Below are positions 46,384 to 58,283 of a stretch of 64,000 nucleotides of DNA, in pieces. The notes beneath the pieces were generated by a model that ran no database searches, was not told the DNA's origin, and saw nothing but the letters and a program-made list of their open reading frames with translations. A program made the position numbers and the translations under genes. The stretch is from positions 6,605,078-6,669,077 of the forward strand of contig OX155908.1 of assembly GCA_944588485.1 (NCBI GenBank), read 5' to 3'. This stretch comes from Phosphuga atrata. Its lineage: Eukaryota > Arthropoda > Insecta > Coleoptera > Silphidae. Positions within the stretch are counted from its first letter, which is position 1, and each line of letters starts with the position of its first letter.

Positions 46384-47360
46384 CCTATCTAATTCTATTA
46401 GAACGACGGACTGCATGTGTAGAGTACCAACTAGGAGATTACCAGTGTGGATTCAGAAAGAATCGATCAACAGTTAGCTAACCTAACCTAACCTATCTAA
46501 TTCTATTAGAACGACGGACTGCATGTGTAGAGTACCAACTAGGAGATTACCAGTGTGGATTCAGAAAGAATCGATCAACAGTAACCTAACCTAACCTAAC
46601 CTAACCTATCTAATTCTATTAGAACGACGGACTGCATGTGTAGAGTACCAACTAGGAGATTACCAGTGTGGATTCAGAAAGAATCGATCAACAGTAACCT
46701 AACCTAACCTAACCTATCTAATTCTATTAGAACGACGGACTGCATGTGTAGAGTACCAACTAGGAGATTACCAGTGTGGATTCAGAAAGAATCGATCAAC
46801 AGTAACCTAACCTAACCTAACCTATCTAATTCTATTAGAACGACGGACTGCATGTGTAGAGTACCAACTAGGAGATTACCAGTGTGGATTCAGAAAGAAT
46901 CGATCAACAGTAACCTAACCTAACCTAACCTATCTAATTCTATTAGAACGACGGACTGCATGTGTAGAGTACCAACTAGGAGATTACCAGTGTGGATTCA
47001 GAAAGAATCGATCAACAGTAACCTAACCTAACCTAACCTAACCTATCTAATTCTATTAGAACGACGGACTGCATGTGTAGAGTACCAACTAGGAGATTAC
47101 CAGTGTGGATTCAGAAAGAATCGATCAACAGTAACCTAACCTAACCTAACCTATCTAATTCTATTAGAACGACGGACTGCATGTGTAGAGTACCAACTAG
47201 GAGATTACCAGTGTGGATTCAGAAAGAATCGATCAACAGTAACCTAACCTAACCTAACCTAACCTAACCTATCTAATTCTATTAGAACGACGGACTGCAT
47301 GTGTAGAGTACCAACTAGGAGATTACCAGTGTGGATTCAGAAAGAATCGATCAACAGTAG
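46384..47360 (+). repeat. Nine tandem copies of a 90-bp RT segment joined by CCTAA pentamers
   Basis: Unit starts (CTATCTAATTC) are at 46385, 46493, 46606, 46714, 46822, 46930, 47043, 47151 and 47269, giving lengths of 108, 113, 108, 108, 108, 113, 108 and 118. The ~90-bp core encodes LGDYQCGFRKNRSTV of the host LINE's RT and is almost invariant. Length differences are exact multiples of five and come from three to five CCTAA units, the complement of the insect telomere repeat TTAGG. The last core leads directly into the rest of the RT. Confidence 0.92.
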
Positions 47361-48500
47361 ACTAGATTTTCACTATAAGGCAGTTGATGGAGAAGTGTTG
47401 GGAATAAAACAAAACATTGCATCAGCTTTTTATAGATTTTAAGCAAGCGTATGATAGCATCCTAAGAGTGGAATTGTGGAATATCATGACAGAACTGGGC
47501 GTACCGAAAAGGGTGATCAGTCTCACAAAAGCTTGTGTGGAGGGATCTACAAGTGCAGTAAGACTTGAAGGAAAATTGGCAACCTTCTTTCCAATCAACG
47601 GTGGTCTTAAACAAGGAGATGCGTTATCCCCACATCGCCTTGGAAGGCACTATATAAAGGGCAAACATAGAAACGCGCCTATTTAGAAATCAGGGTCCGC
47701 GCATTGTAGTAGCTTTCGCTACAACTATCAACGTTAAGGAAGTTTTCATTAAACTGGAAAATGCTGCAAAGAAGGTTGCCCTACAAATAAACGAAGATAC
47801 AACAAAATACATGACTACAACAAGAACAGAAAGAGACAGGATAGGATATAATGTGACAATGAACCATTATAATTTTGAAAGGGTCCATGAGTTTAAATAT
47901 TTTGGAGCTACAATCACCTCAGATAACAATATAACACAAGAGATTAACAACAGAATTCAGAGAGCCAATCGCTGCTGTTTTGCACCACAAAAAATAATGA
48001 AATCGAAAAATGTAGCCCCCGATACGAAAGTAACAATTTATCAAACAATTTATCAAGACATATGCATGTGAAACATGGACGATGACAAAACAAAATGAGA
48101 ACCGACTAGAAATCGCAGAACGAAAAATTCTTAGAAGGATATATGGACCAATCACGCCACAACGCCACACAACAATACAGAATTAGAACTAACAGGGAAG
48201 TGCAAGAACTATATAACCAACCAGATATAGTAAAAATAATAAAGGCAGAGAGATTGAGATGGGCCCGACATGTGAAGAGACAAGACCAACGTGTCGTAAA
48301 ACAGGTGTGGGGAGAGACCCAGGTAGGAAAGCGGCCGCTGGGAAGGCCAAGGATTCGGTGGAAAGATAATATTGCAGCGGACTTACGGACCCTAATTGTC
48401 CAATGACCAGAAGAACTTATGATGGACCGCAGCAAGTGGAGGCAAATTGTAATGTCAGCGAAGACCCACCCCGGTTTATAAGCTACAAAGAGAGATAGAG
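47361..48500 (+). pseudogene. Host LINE, part 3 (RT palm to C-terminus)
   Basis: 47417-47640 gives LFIDFKQAYDSILRVELWN and LKQGDALSP. The YADD region is deleted or scrambled near 47640-47740. 47811-48071 gives HEFKYFGATITSDNNITQ, and 48143-48406 gives a C-terminal tail with RLRWARHVKRQDQRVV and GRPRIRWKDNI. It ends near GAGAGATAGAGAGAG at about 48500. Several frame breaks. Confidence 0.78.
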
Positions 48501-50459
48501 AGAGAGGATGATAAAATATGCAAAACTATAATATAACGCCAAAAATGTACACGTTACTTGTATTTCCTCCAGTTAACAAGGTGGGCAATCTCTCCCGTGT
48601 ATTTGGTATAGTTCGACCACATTCATCCGGGAGAGAGATTTGAAAAAAATTTGAGATTTAATGCAGCCCAATTAGTTAAATGTGTGGTCAGTGTTACTGT
48701 ACGGGGTGGAAACCCGGACCTTAAAAGCCCAAACTATCAAAAAGCTTGCAGCGTTCGAGATGTTGATATATAGGCACATGCTAATACACATGAAATAACG
48801 AACGAAGAAGTAGGAAGGCGCATCGGACATAAAAGGAAATTATTAAAAATAATCAAGATACGTAAAACAGCATACATAGGTCATATTCTGCGCAACGACA
48901 AATATATACCTACATACCAAGTTTGCTTAAGCCTGGATAACTAACTAGACTAGATACAAGAAATTTAAATAATAAATCGTGCAACCAATGCAATCTTTTG
49001 TTCAATTTTGCCTTGTAAAATCATGTTTAATTCCATGGTTACGAATCAATAAAGTAGATTATTCACCAGAGAAAAAAAGCATCAAAATAATTTACTTACC
49101 GGTTCCGTAAATATAACTGATGAACTGATCTTCATTTTTGGTCGCCAATTACAAAACTTATATTACCTTTTTCGTGTAAATCTCTGGAAATCTGCAATTG
49201 CGTCACCATCTAACAACAATCCGTATGTATCCATGTTTTATTAATAAAACACAAATTAATTAAAATCAAACAAATTAAATAAAATTAATTAAATCTTCAT
49301 TTGTGGTCGCCAATTACAAAACTTATATTACCTTTTTCGTGTAATTCTCTGGAAGTCTGCAAGTGCATCACCATCTAACCACAATTCAATTAATAAAACA
49401 CATTCATTAAACACGCTAAACAAAATGTTGACGTACGAATCATCAAATTTTTCGTTGTCATGACATTATAAAAAAAAACACAGAACCAGGCCTTCTTGAG
49501 GTGCACCTCACGTGGAATTTTATGCCGTGAATAGATCAATAAGTAAAAATGAAGACATATTTTTCATAATATTTATATAATTTATTATTATTATATAACA
49601 AGTTGTAGACTGGAGCCATATACATATAAATTTGATCTACAATAATAGAAAAACTTAAAAATTATAGACACACCATTATAGACACACGCATTCACAAATT
49701 TAGACAAGGAATTGAATGTGGAAGCAAATTGATCCCAATTTGTCTAAAATTAGGGTTTGATTTAAAGCTAGATTGTGTTTCACTAACAAAATTAATTTCT
49801 TTAGAAACTTGGGTTTATTTTAGATAAATCTTGTTGGTTTCTGTTTGAATTAGAACAGATAAATCAGATCTGATAATTTCAGATCAAAGTTTTTAAAAGA
49901 AGATTTGTTTACAATTTTTGGTGAAAATTTGTTTGGATTTTTAGTTTAAATGTGTTTGCCAGTTTTAGTTCAAAATTTTCAAACAGTATTTTAATTTTGT
50001 AAATTTCGCATATTCCTTGCCAAATCAGAAACAAACCTAAGATTTGTAAAAGATTTAATTTTTGTTTAAATTCATACAAAATATTTCAATTATCTCTCCG
50101 TTCCCTGTTTTAATTTCAGCAGAGACTAACAAAAATTTGCGAATTTCGTCTCTAAAGTTATTTGAACTAAAAAATACTTTCGCAAAATTTGATTTCGTCT
50201 AAATCTCAACAGAAACAAACAAACATTTTCGCAATCGCGTCCAAGTTTCTCGCAAACTCTCCGTCTAAATTCTCGCCACAAAACATACAAAAATACATCA
50301 ATAATTACACGAAATAATAATAATAATTAAATATAAATTGTAAAATACTGTTTTATGTAAACAAAAATAATCGCACAAAATTTTCGCAACATCATAATAA
50401 TAAATTGAGAAGAAAATCGCAATCAAATCATTGCAAAAAAAATCACTAAAAAACGACAA
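48501..50459. other. Spacer with a LINE remnant and a duplicated ~110-bp segment
   Basis: 48790-48925 on the + strand can be read as ITNEEVGRRI and TAYIGHILRND, a decayed LINE C-terminus. 49131-49250 and 49301-49400 are near copies of each other (GGTCGCCAATTACAAAACTT, CCTTTTTCGTGTAA). The rest is A+T-rich with no recognisable gene. Confidence 0.5.
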
Positions 50460-52560
50460 AATAAATTTGTCTAGATAAGCTAAGTCTAAGCAAATTAGTC
50501 TACACTTTTAAGACCGTTAAGTTTATCTGTCTGTCTGTCCTTAATCTATCTAGATTTTCACAAAACTCTGACAAAAATTTAGCTAGTCTAGACATAAGTC
50601 AAATAATCTTGACTAACTAATTAGTCAAGTCTGTCTAAAACCGTTAAAAGTTAAGTTTGTCTGTCTGTCCTTAATCTTTGTGGATTTCCACAAAACCCTT
50701 TCGATAATTTTGCTAGTATAGCTAGTGTATACTAGCCAACTAATCTAGACTTATTAGCCAAGACTGTCTAAAACCTTTAAATACTAAGACTGTCTGTCTG
50801 TCTGTCTGTCAGTCTGTCCCGAAAATTTTGTCGTTAATTTTGCTAGTCCAGCTAGTCTAGACTATATAAATATTCTGCACTAACGAATTAGTCAAGTTTG
50901 TCTGTCTGTCCTTAATCTATCTGGATCTCTACAAAACTCTTTCGCTAATTTTGCTAGGCTAGTTAGTCTAGACCAGCCAACTAATATATACTAACTAATT
51001 AGTCCAGTCTGTCTGAAACCAATAAATGCTAAGATTGTCTGTCTGTCTGTCTCTTAATCTATCTAGATTTTCACAAAACTCTGTCAATAATTTAGCTAGT
51101 CTAGACTTAGTCAATTAATCTAGATTAACTTATTAGTCAAGACTGTCCAAAACCGTTAAATGCTAAGTTTGTCTGTCTGTCTGTCCTTAATCTATCAGGC
51201 TTTCCACAAAACTCTTTCGATCATTTTTCTAGTATACCTAGTGTATACTAGCCAACTAATTTAGACTTATTAGCCAAGACTGCCTAAAACCGTTAAATAC
51301 TAAGAGTGTTTGTCTGTCAGTCTGTCGTTCAGTCTGTCCTAAAAAGTTTGTCGATAATTTTGCCAGTCCAGCTAGTCTAGACTATATAACTAATCTACAC
51401 TAACGAATTAGTCAAGACTGTGTAAATCCGTTAAATACTAAGTTTGTCTGTCTGTCTGTCCATAATTTATTTAGATTTCCAGAAAACGCTGTCGATAATT
51501 TTACTAGTGTAGCTAGTATAGAGTAGCCAATTTACCTACACTAACTAATTAGTCAAGACTGTCTAAAACCGTTAAATGCTAAGTTTGTCTGTCAGTCTGT
51601 CCTTAATCTATCTGGGTTTCCACAAAACTCTTTCGATATTTTTTCTATTATAGCTAGTGAATACTAGCCAACTAATCTAGACTTATTAGCCAAGACTGTC
51701 TAAAACCGTTAAATACTAAGACTGTCTGTCTGTCTGTCCGTTTGTCTGTCTCTCTGTCTGTGTGTCTGTATATCTGTCAGTCTGTCCTTAAAATGTTGTC
51801 GATAATTTTTTTAGTCCAGCTAGTCTAGACTATATAACTAATCTACACTAACCAATTAGTCAAGTTTGTCTGTCTGTCTGTCCTTAATTCATTTGGATTT
51901 TCACAAAACTCTGTCGATAATTTTACTAGTCTAGCTGGTATAGAGTAGCCAACTAACTAATTAGTCAAGACCCTAAAACCGTTAAATGCTAAGTTTGTCT
52001 GTCTCTCTGTCTGTCCTTAATCTATCTGGATTTCCACAAAACCCTTTCGAAAATTTTTCTAGCATAGCTAGTGTATACTAGCCAACTAATCTAGACTTAC
52101 TAACCAAGACTGTCTAAAACCTTTAAATACTTAGACTAAGATGTGTCTGTCTGTCCGTCTGTCTGTCTGTCTGTCCGTGTGGATGTCTCTCTATCTGCCT
52201 GTCTGTCTGCCTGTCTGTCCTTAAAATTGTGTCGATAGTTTTGCTAGACCAGCTAGTCAAGACTATATAACTAATCATCTACACTAACCAATTAGTCAAG
52301 TTTGTCTGTCTGTCTGTCCTTAATTTATTTAGATTTCCACAAAACTCTGTCGATTATTGTCTGTTAAATGCTAAGTTTGTCTGTCTGTCTGTCTGTCTTT
52401 AACCTATGTGAATATTCACAAAACTGCGATAATTTTGCTAACTGTCTTAAACCGTTAAATGCTAAGTTTGTCTGTCTGTCTGTCTGTCTTTAAGCAATCT
52501 GGATATTCACTGCGAACTGCGATAATTTTGCTAGTCTAGCTAGTCTTAGCTTAATCTAAC
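50460..52560. repeat. ~140-bp tandem repeat with GTCTGTCTGTCC words
   Basis: Imperfect units with AAAACCGTTAAATGCTAAG, TTTGTCTGTCTGTCC, TTCCACAAAACTCT and GCTAGTCTAGAC. Internal GTCT runs vary in length between units. Non-coding. Confidence 0.82.
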
Positions 52561-53130
52561 TCTATTGTTTTAGCTAGTCTAGACTAAATGCCTAGTCTAG
52601 ACTCTATGAAAATTCAAAAAATTGTCTGTCTGTTTATTTTTTTGAGATGATTTGATTGAGATTGTGAGATTGAGTCAAACGATTGGACTATGTATAAAAC
52701 ATTTAGTAGATAATAAAAGTAAAACTGGCGCAACTGAGAGGAAACTTCTTGGGTTTCCTGCCAATCGTTCCAGTGTAGGTACTTAAAGTAGTATTAAACT
52801 TAAACAATAAATATATACACACAAGTAAATGATATAAACATAAAAATCCTCTTCAGCTTATAGTCTAGTAGATAAGTCTAGATAACTGTGGATCTAGTTG
52901 CTTGAGACGATATTGCGTTTGGGTGCGGCAAAAGCGGAAATTCCGTGCGGAAAGGCCGCGGAATTTTCGATTTTGTGGCTTTTTTGCAAAATTTTTTTTT
53001 AGGCCTTGTTGCTTAATTTTCGGGAATTTTGTTTCGCTATTTCAGACAATTTATGTCCGTTTTCTTAAAAAAGAAACAAATTTGGAAATTCTGCTCAAAA
53101 CAAAAGGAGATTATTGTAAAAATCGACAAA
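52561..53130. other. Short unassigned spacer
   Basis: No convincing gene. A frame at 52902-53267 runs into the following repeat and has no domain. Confidence 0.4.
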
Positions 53131-54085
53131 ATCAGCTAAGTTTGTTTATATTGTTTAGTAAACTATTTCAAGCAGTTTGCAAATGTAAATACAGATTTAG
53201 ATTAAGTAGTCTAGTTTGCCTAAAAATTGAATTTTTAGATAAACTAGATCTTAAAATTAAATTTTAAGTTTGTCGGTCTATTACTAATTTACTGGTGAAG
53301 GTAATCTAAGTTTGTCCACACTGATTAGTAGACCAATTCATGTAGTTTGCAAATGTGAATACAAAGTTAGCTTAAGTTGTCTAGTTTGTCTACAAATTGA
53401 ATTTTCGTCTAGCAATTTTTTTAAAACTAAATTTTAAGTTTGTAGGTCTATTACTAATACATTGCTGAAGACATTCTAAGCTTCTGTATACTGTTTAGTA
53501 GGCCAACTCATGTAGTTTGCAAATGTTAAAGCAGATTTAGTTTCAGTTGTCTAGTTTGTCTACAAATTAAATTTTCGTCTAACTAGAAATCTTAGATAAT
53601 CTCTAGATGATCTTAAAGTTTAATTTTAAGTTTGTCTGTCTATTACTGCTACATTGGTGAAGATATTCTAAGCTTGTCTATACTATTCAGTAGACCAATT
53701 CATGCAGTTTGCAAATGTGAAGTCAGATTTAGTTTAGGTAGTCCAATTTGTCTAAAAATTAAATTTTCGTCTATTACTAATACATTAGTGCAGATAATTA
53801 AAGCTTGTCTACACTGTTTAGTGGACTAATTCATGTAATTTGCAAATGATAAGACAGATTTAGTTTCAGTTGTCTAGTTTGTCTACAAAATAAATTTTCG
53901 TTTAACTAGAAATCTTAGATAATCTCTAGGAGATCTTAAAATTTAATTTTAAGTTTGTCTATTACTAATAGATTGGTGAAGATATTCTAAGCTTGTCTAT
54001 ACTGTTTAGTAGACCAATTTCTGTAGTTTGCAAATGTGTAGACAGATTTAGTTTAAGTTGTCTAGTTCATCTAAAAATTTCGCCT
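53131..54085. repeat. ~165-185-bp tandem repeat (GTTTGCAAATGTGAA)
   Basis: Six or so units containing AAGCTTGTCTATACTGTTTA, AGTTTGCAAATGTGAA and TTGTCTAGTTTGTCTA. More decayed units reappear at about 54700-54950. Confidence 0.8.
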
Positions 54086-54104
54086 AACTTGCGTCGACTA
54101 GAAC

Positions 54105-54660
54105 CTAAGCGGAATATAGACTTTATTGCTGCCAAAAAAGGTCTGAAAATGAGTTACCCCTGGTCGAATATTATGTACAATGATCATAAATGAAATTTGT
54201 AAGCGGAATATAGACTTTATTTAACGTTATTTCCGCCACAAAAGGTCTGACAAATGAGTTAGTCTCGGTCGAATAAAATTTAATGTGATCATAAATGGAA
54301 TAGCATAAGCGGAATATAGACTTTATTGAACTTTATTTCTGCCAGAAAAAGTTCTGAAAATGAATTAATCTCGGTCGAATTATATGTACAATGATTATCA
54401 ATGGAATTTGTAAGCGGAATATAGACTTTACTTAACGTTATATCCGCCAAAAAAAAGGCCTGAGTTACCCTCGGTCGAAAAACATTTAATATGATCATAA
54501 ATGGAATTCTGTAAGCGGAACATAGACTTTACTTAACGTTATTTCCGCGAAAAAAAAAAGGGCCTGACAATGAGTTACTCTCGGTCAAATAATATTTAAT
54601 ATGATTATGAATGGAATATCCGTAAGCGGAATATAGACTTTATGGTATTTCCGGTCTCAA
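54105..54660. repeat. ~100-bp tandem repeat (TAAGCGGAATATAGACTTTA)
   Basis: Six units starting near 54109, 54200, 54308, 54411, 54512 and 54616. Each has GCGGAATATAGACTTTA, CCGCCAAAAAAGG and CTCGGTCGAATAATAT. It interrupts the ~180-bp family. Confidence 0.85.
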
Positions 54661-55188
54661 GTCGTTTTCGTCTAACTAGATCTAAAAATTTTGTCAGTGT
54701 ATTACTAACTTATTGATCAAGATAATGTTAGTTTGTCTATAGTCTTTAGAAAACTTGTTCAAGTGATTTGTAAATATAAGACAGTTTAAGTTGTCTAATT
54801 TGTCTAAAATTTGAGTTTTGGTCCAAAAAATAAGTTTGTCTGTTATTAACTTATTGGACAAGATACGCCAAGCTTGTCTTAATTGTTTAGTAGAGAAATT
54901 AATGTAGTTTTCAAATATAAAGAAAATTTTAGTCTGAGACGTTTAGTTTGTTTATTATCAAAGATTTAGTTTTAGTGAAACCAAAAATTTGGTTTGGCTT
55001 TGTTTAGAACGAACAATCCCAGAACTTTTCGATCGATTTTGTAATAGTATATTAAAGCACGAGTGTAAAACCGCGCTTACTACGGTTTTACAGCACGCGT
55101 CCAAGTTTGGAAAACGACGAGCGTAGCGAGGAGTTTTCAAAATATGGACGCGTGCTGAAAAACCATGCTTATTGAACTTGTTCTTTAA

Positions 55189-55289
55189 CCCCTTGACATA
55201 CAAAAAAAAATGCGCGTTGACGTGTCCATATACATGTGATCTTATGACATATACATGTCGTCTTAGAGACGTCATTGTATGTTAAGGGG
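55189..55289. mobile_element. piggyBac-type MITE, second copy
   Basis: Flanked by TTAA (55185-55188 and 55290-55293), with ends CCCCTTGACATAC and GTATGTTAAGGGG. Its reverse complement matches the MITE at 28453 (GTCTCTAAGA, CATGTATATGGACACGTCAA). Non-coding. Confidence 0.85.
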
Positions 55290-55381
55290 TTAAACTGTTT
55301 TTTATATTTTGCGCCCTTTTATGCCATTTCTAAATAAAAAAATCGCCGATACATATTAAGAAAATTGTATCGCACTCGGCG

Positions 55382-55449
55382 AGCCATAACCGCACGCATA
55401 TTAGTGCAGTTGGACTCATAACAGCACTCATATGCGTGCGGTTATGGCT
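55382..55449. repeat. Hairpin with perfect 20-bp arms
   Basis: AGCCATAACCGCACGCATAT (55382-55401) pairs with 55430-55449. An extra inner AGTGC/GCACT pair lies in the 28-base loop. It could be a MITE relic or a structured RNA element; a 13-bp GCACGCGTCC-type hairpin lies nearby at about 55092-55158. Confidence 0.6.
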
Positions 55450-56430
55450 ACAGACGCAAAATAGAAAAAAGCTTTTCCGTTTTGAGCAATCAAGAATTTC
55501 CAAAAGAGTTTCCATGTAAGTTTTCTTCCCGTTTTAAGCAACAAAGTGGAAAAAAATTTGCAAAAACCGCAACTTTTTGAGTTTTTTTTTCTTCGAGACG
55601 TGTTAAAGCTTAGAAAAAGTGTTAAAGACAAAGAAAACCTTGAGATAATAAAGGATAAAGATCCTAAAACCGAACTTTTTCTCAGTTCTAACTACGTCTC
55701 GAAAATGAATCTATCTAGTTAACAAACATCGAATAAATTACCTTGGGAATATACACACATTAAGTAGACTTAAAGCTAATTGTTTTCTTCTTATTACCCC
55801 AAAAAATAAAAAAAAAATCCCTTCCACCGATTGCACAAAAAACCCGATTTTCTCAGTTAAACAAAAACAAAAAACTATTTGAAAGGAAAACTCAGTCTGT
55901 CTGTCCGTCAAAGTTTCAAACAAACAGAAAGGTTTTGTGTGTGACGTCAGCACCGCGAACAACCCCCTCGAGACACCCTCGTTTTTTTTTGGCATTGCAG
56001 AAATGCGAAAAAAATTACAAAAAAAAATACAACAATTATCACAGAAGTATATAAAACAGATACACAAACAAATATTATTAATATTAAGTTAAAAACAAAA
56101 TTGAGTGCGCAAAGTGCACAGTTTTGCGTAAATTTTGCGAGATATTTTGCCAAATTTAATTAACAAAAATCACTTTGCACACCCTTGATTATTTTGCTTC
56201 TTTTTTTTTTCTTTCTTTTCAATAAATAAATTAATATTTTTACAGGGCCGGATCGCGTTTTTTTTTTGTTTAGTTTAATCATAGAAAATTTACCGATCCG
56301 TCCCTGCCCTTCTTGTCCTCCTTGTCCACGACTCCTCATCACTAGAAAGAAATACAGAATGATTTTTTATAATTCACCTTTTGACTGAACCGCCCTCTCC
56401 GATACAACCATCAATACAAACTGCGCGATA
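55450..56430. other. Spacer downstream of ovo repeat block
   Basis: A+T-rich, with a perfect CRE-like TGACGTCA at 55942-55949 and no nearby supported exon. Frames on the minus strand (55738-56067 and others) are low-complexity F/C/I-rich and not called. Confidence 0.35.
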
Positions 56431-56439
56431 TCATTCAGA

Positions 56440-58230
56440 GAGCGTATATATACGCCCTATAAACTGATAGATTTGTAAGGTCATATATACACGCCTTTTG
56501 ACTTTATTGAAAGAAAACAAACTTCTAAGGACGCATATACGCCTTTTCTTTAAATTATTGGAATTTTGAGCACGTATTTATACGCCTTTTTCTTATATTG
56601 ATACACTTGTAAGGACTTATTCGTAGAAAGAGGACTTAATAAGGACTTATTCATAGAAAGCAACTTGTTATGACGTTTATTTACGCCTTTCCTTTAAATT
56701 GATAAACTTGTGAGCACGTATTTATACGCCTTTTGTATATATTGATAGACTTATGAGAACGTATTCGTCCATATTGATAAAAAGCAAATTATAATGACGT
56801 TTATATACGCCTTTGCTTTAAATTTATGAACTTATGAGCACGTATTTATACGCCTCTTGTATATATTGATAGACTTGTGAGGACGTATTCGCCTATATTG
56901 ATAGAAAACGACTTGTAATGACGTTTATATACGCCTTTCCTTTAAATTTATGAGCTTGTGAGCACGTATTTATACGACTTTTGTATATATTGATAGACTT
57001 ATGAGAATGTATTCGTCTATATTGATAGAAAGCAACTTATAATGACGTTTATATACGCCTCTCCTTTAAATTTATGAACTTATGAGAACGTATTTATACG
57101 CCTCTTGTATATATTGATAGACTTGTGAGGACGTATTCGCCTATATTGATAGAAAACGACTTGTAATGACATTTATATACGCCTTTCCTTTAAACTTATA
57201 AACTTGTGAGCACGTATTTATACGCCTTTTATATATATTGATAGACTGGTGAGGACATATTCGTCTATATTGAAAGAAAACAACTTCTAAGGACGCATAT
57301 ATACGCTTTTTCTCTAAATTAATAGAATTGTGACCACGTATTTATACGTCTTTTGTATATATTGATAGACTTTGAGAACGTATTCGTCTATATAGATAGA
57401 AAACAGCTTGTAATGACGTTTATATACGACTTTCCTTTAAATTGATGATTTTGTGAGCACGTATTTATACGCTTTTTGTATATATTGATAGACTTGTGAG
57501 GACGTATTCGTCTATATTAAAAGAAAACAACTTCTAAAGACGCACATATACGCTTTTTCTCTAAATTAATGGAATTATGAGCACGTATTTATACGCTTTT
57601 AGTATATATTGATAGACTTTTGAGGACGTATTCGTCTATATTGATATAAAACAACTTATAATTACGTTCATATACGCTTTTTCTTTAATCTGATGTACTT
57701 GTGAGCACGTATTTATACGTCTCTTGTATATAATGACAAACTTGTGAAGACGTATTCGTCAATATTGATAAAAAACAACTTCTAAGGACGCATATATACG
57801 CTTTTTCTCTAAATTAATGGAATTGTGAGCACGTATTTATACGCCTTTTGTATATATTGGTAGACTTGTGAGGCCGTATTCCTCTATATTAATAGAAAGC
57901 AACTTGTAATGACGTTTATATACGTTTTTCCTTTAAATTTATGAACTTGTGAGTACGTATTTATACGCCTTATGTATATATTGATAGACTTGTGAGGACG
58001 TATTCATCTATATCGATGGAAAACAATTTGTAATGACGTTTATATACACATTTCCACTAAAATTATGAACTTATGAGCACGTATTTATACGTTTTTTGTA
58101 TATATTGATAGATTTGTGTGGACGTATTCGTCTATATTCATAGAAAACAACTTGTAAAAACGTATATATACGCCCTTGCTCTAAACTGATGTATTTGCTA
58201 GCACGTATTTATACGTATTTCGTAATCAAA
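56440..58230. repeat. ~125-bp tandem repeat 3' of ovo
   Basis: About 14 units, each with GAGCACGTATTTATACGCC, TGTATATATTGATAGACTTG and GACGTTTATATACGCC. GCACGTATTTATACG recurs about every 124-126 bp. It starts about 55 bp beyond the last ovo coding base on the minus strand, so it may be transcribed as ovo 3' UTR or lie in a 3' intron. Confidence 0.88.
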
Positions 58231-58283
58231 GAATGAAAAACCTTGATTTTTGTGACGAAGATCTCAAAAAATTTAATAAATAA

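Noticed and set aside
46384..47360. True chromosome end (telomere)
   Set aside because: CCTAA runs are only three to five units long, alternate with RT sequence, and are followed by unrelated sequence on both sides.
55738..56153. Membrane protein genes on the minus strand
   Set aside because: Hydrophobic F/I/C-rich frames in A+T-rich DNA, overlapping each other in different frames, with no conserved motif.
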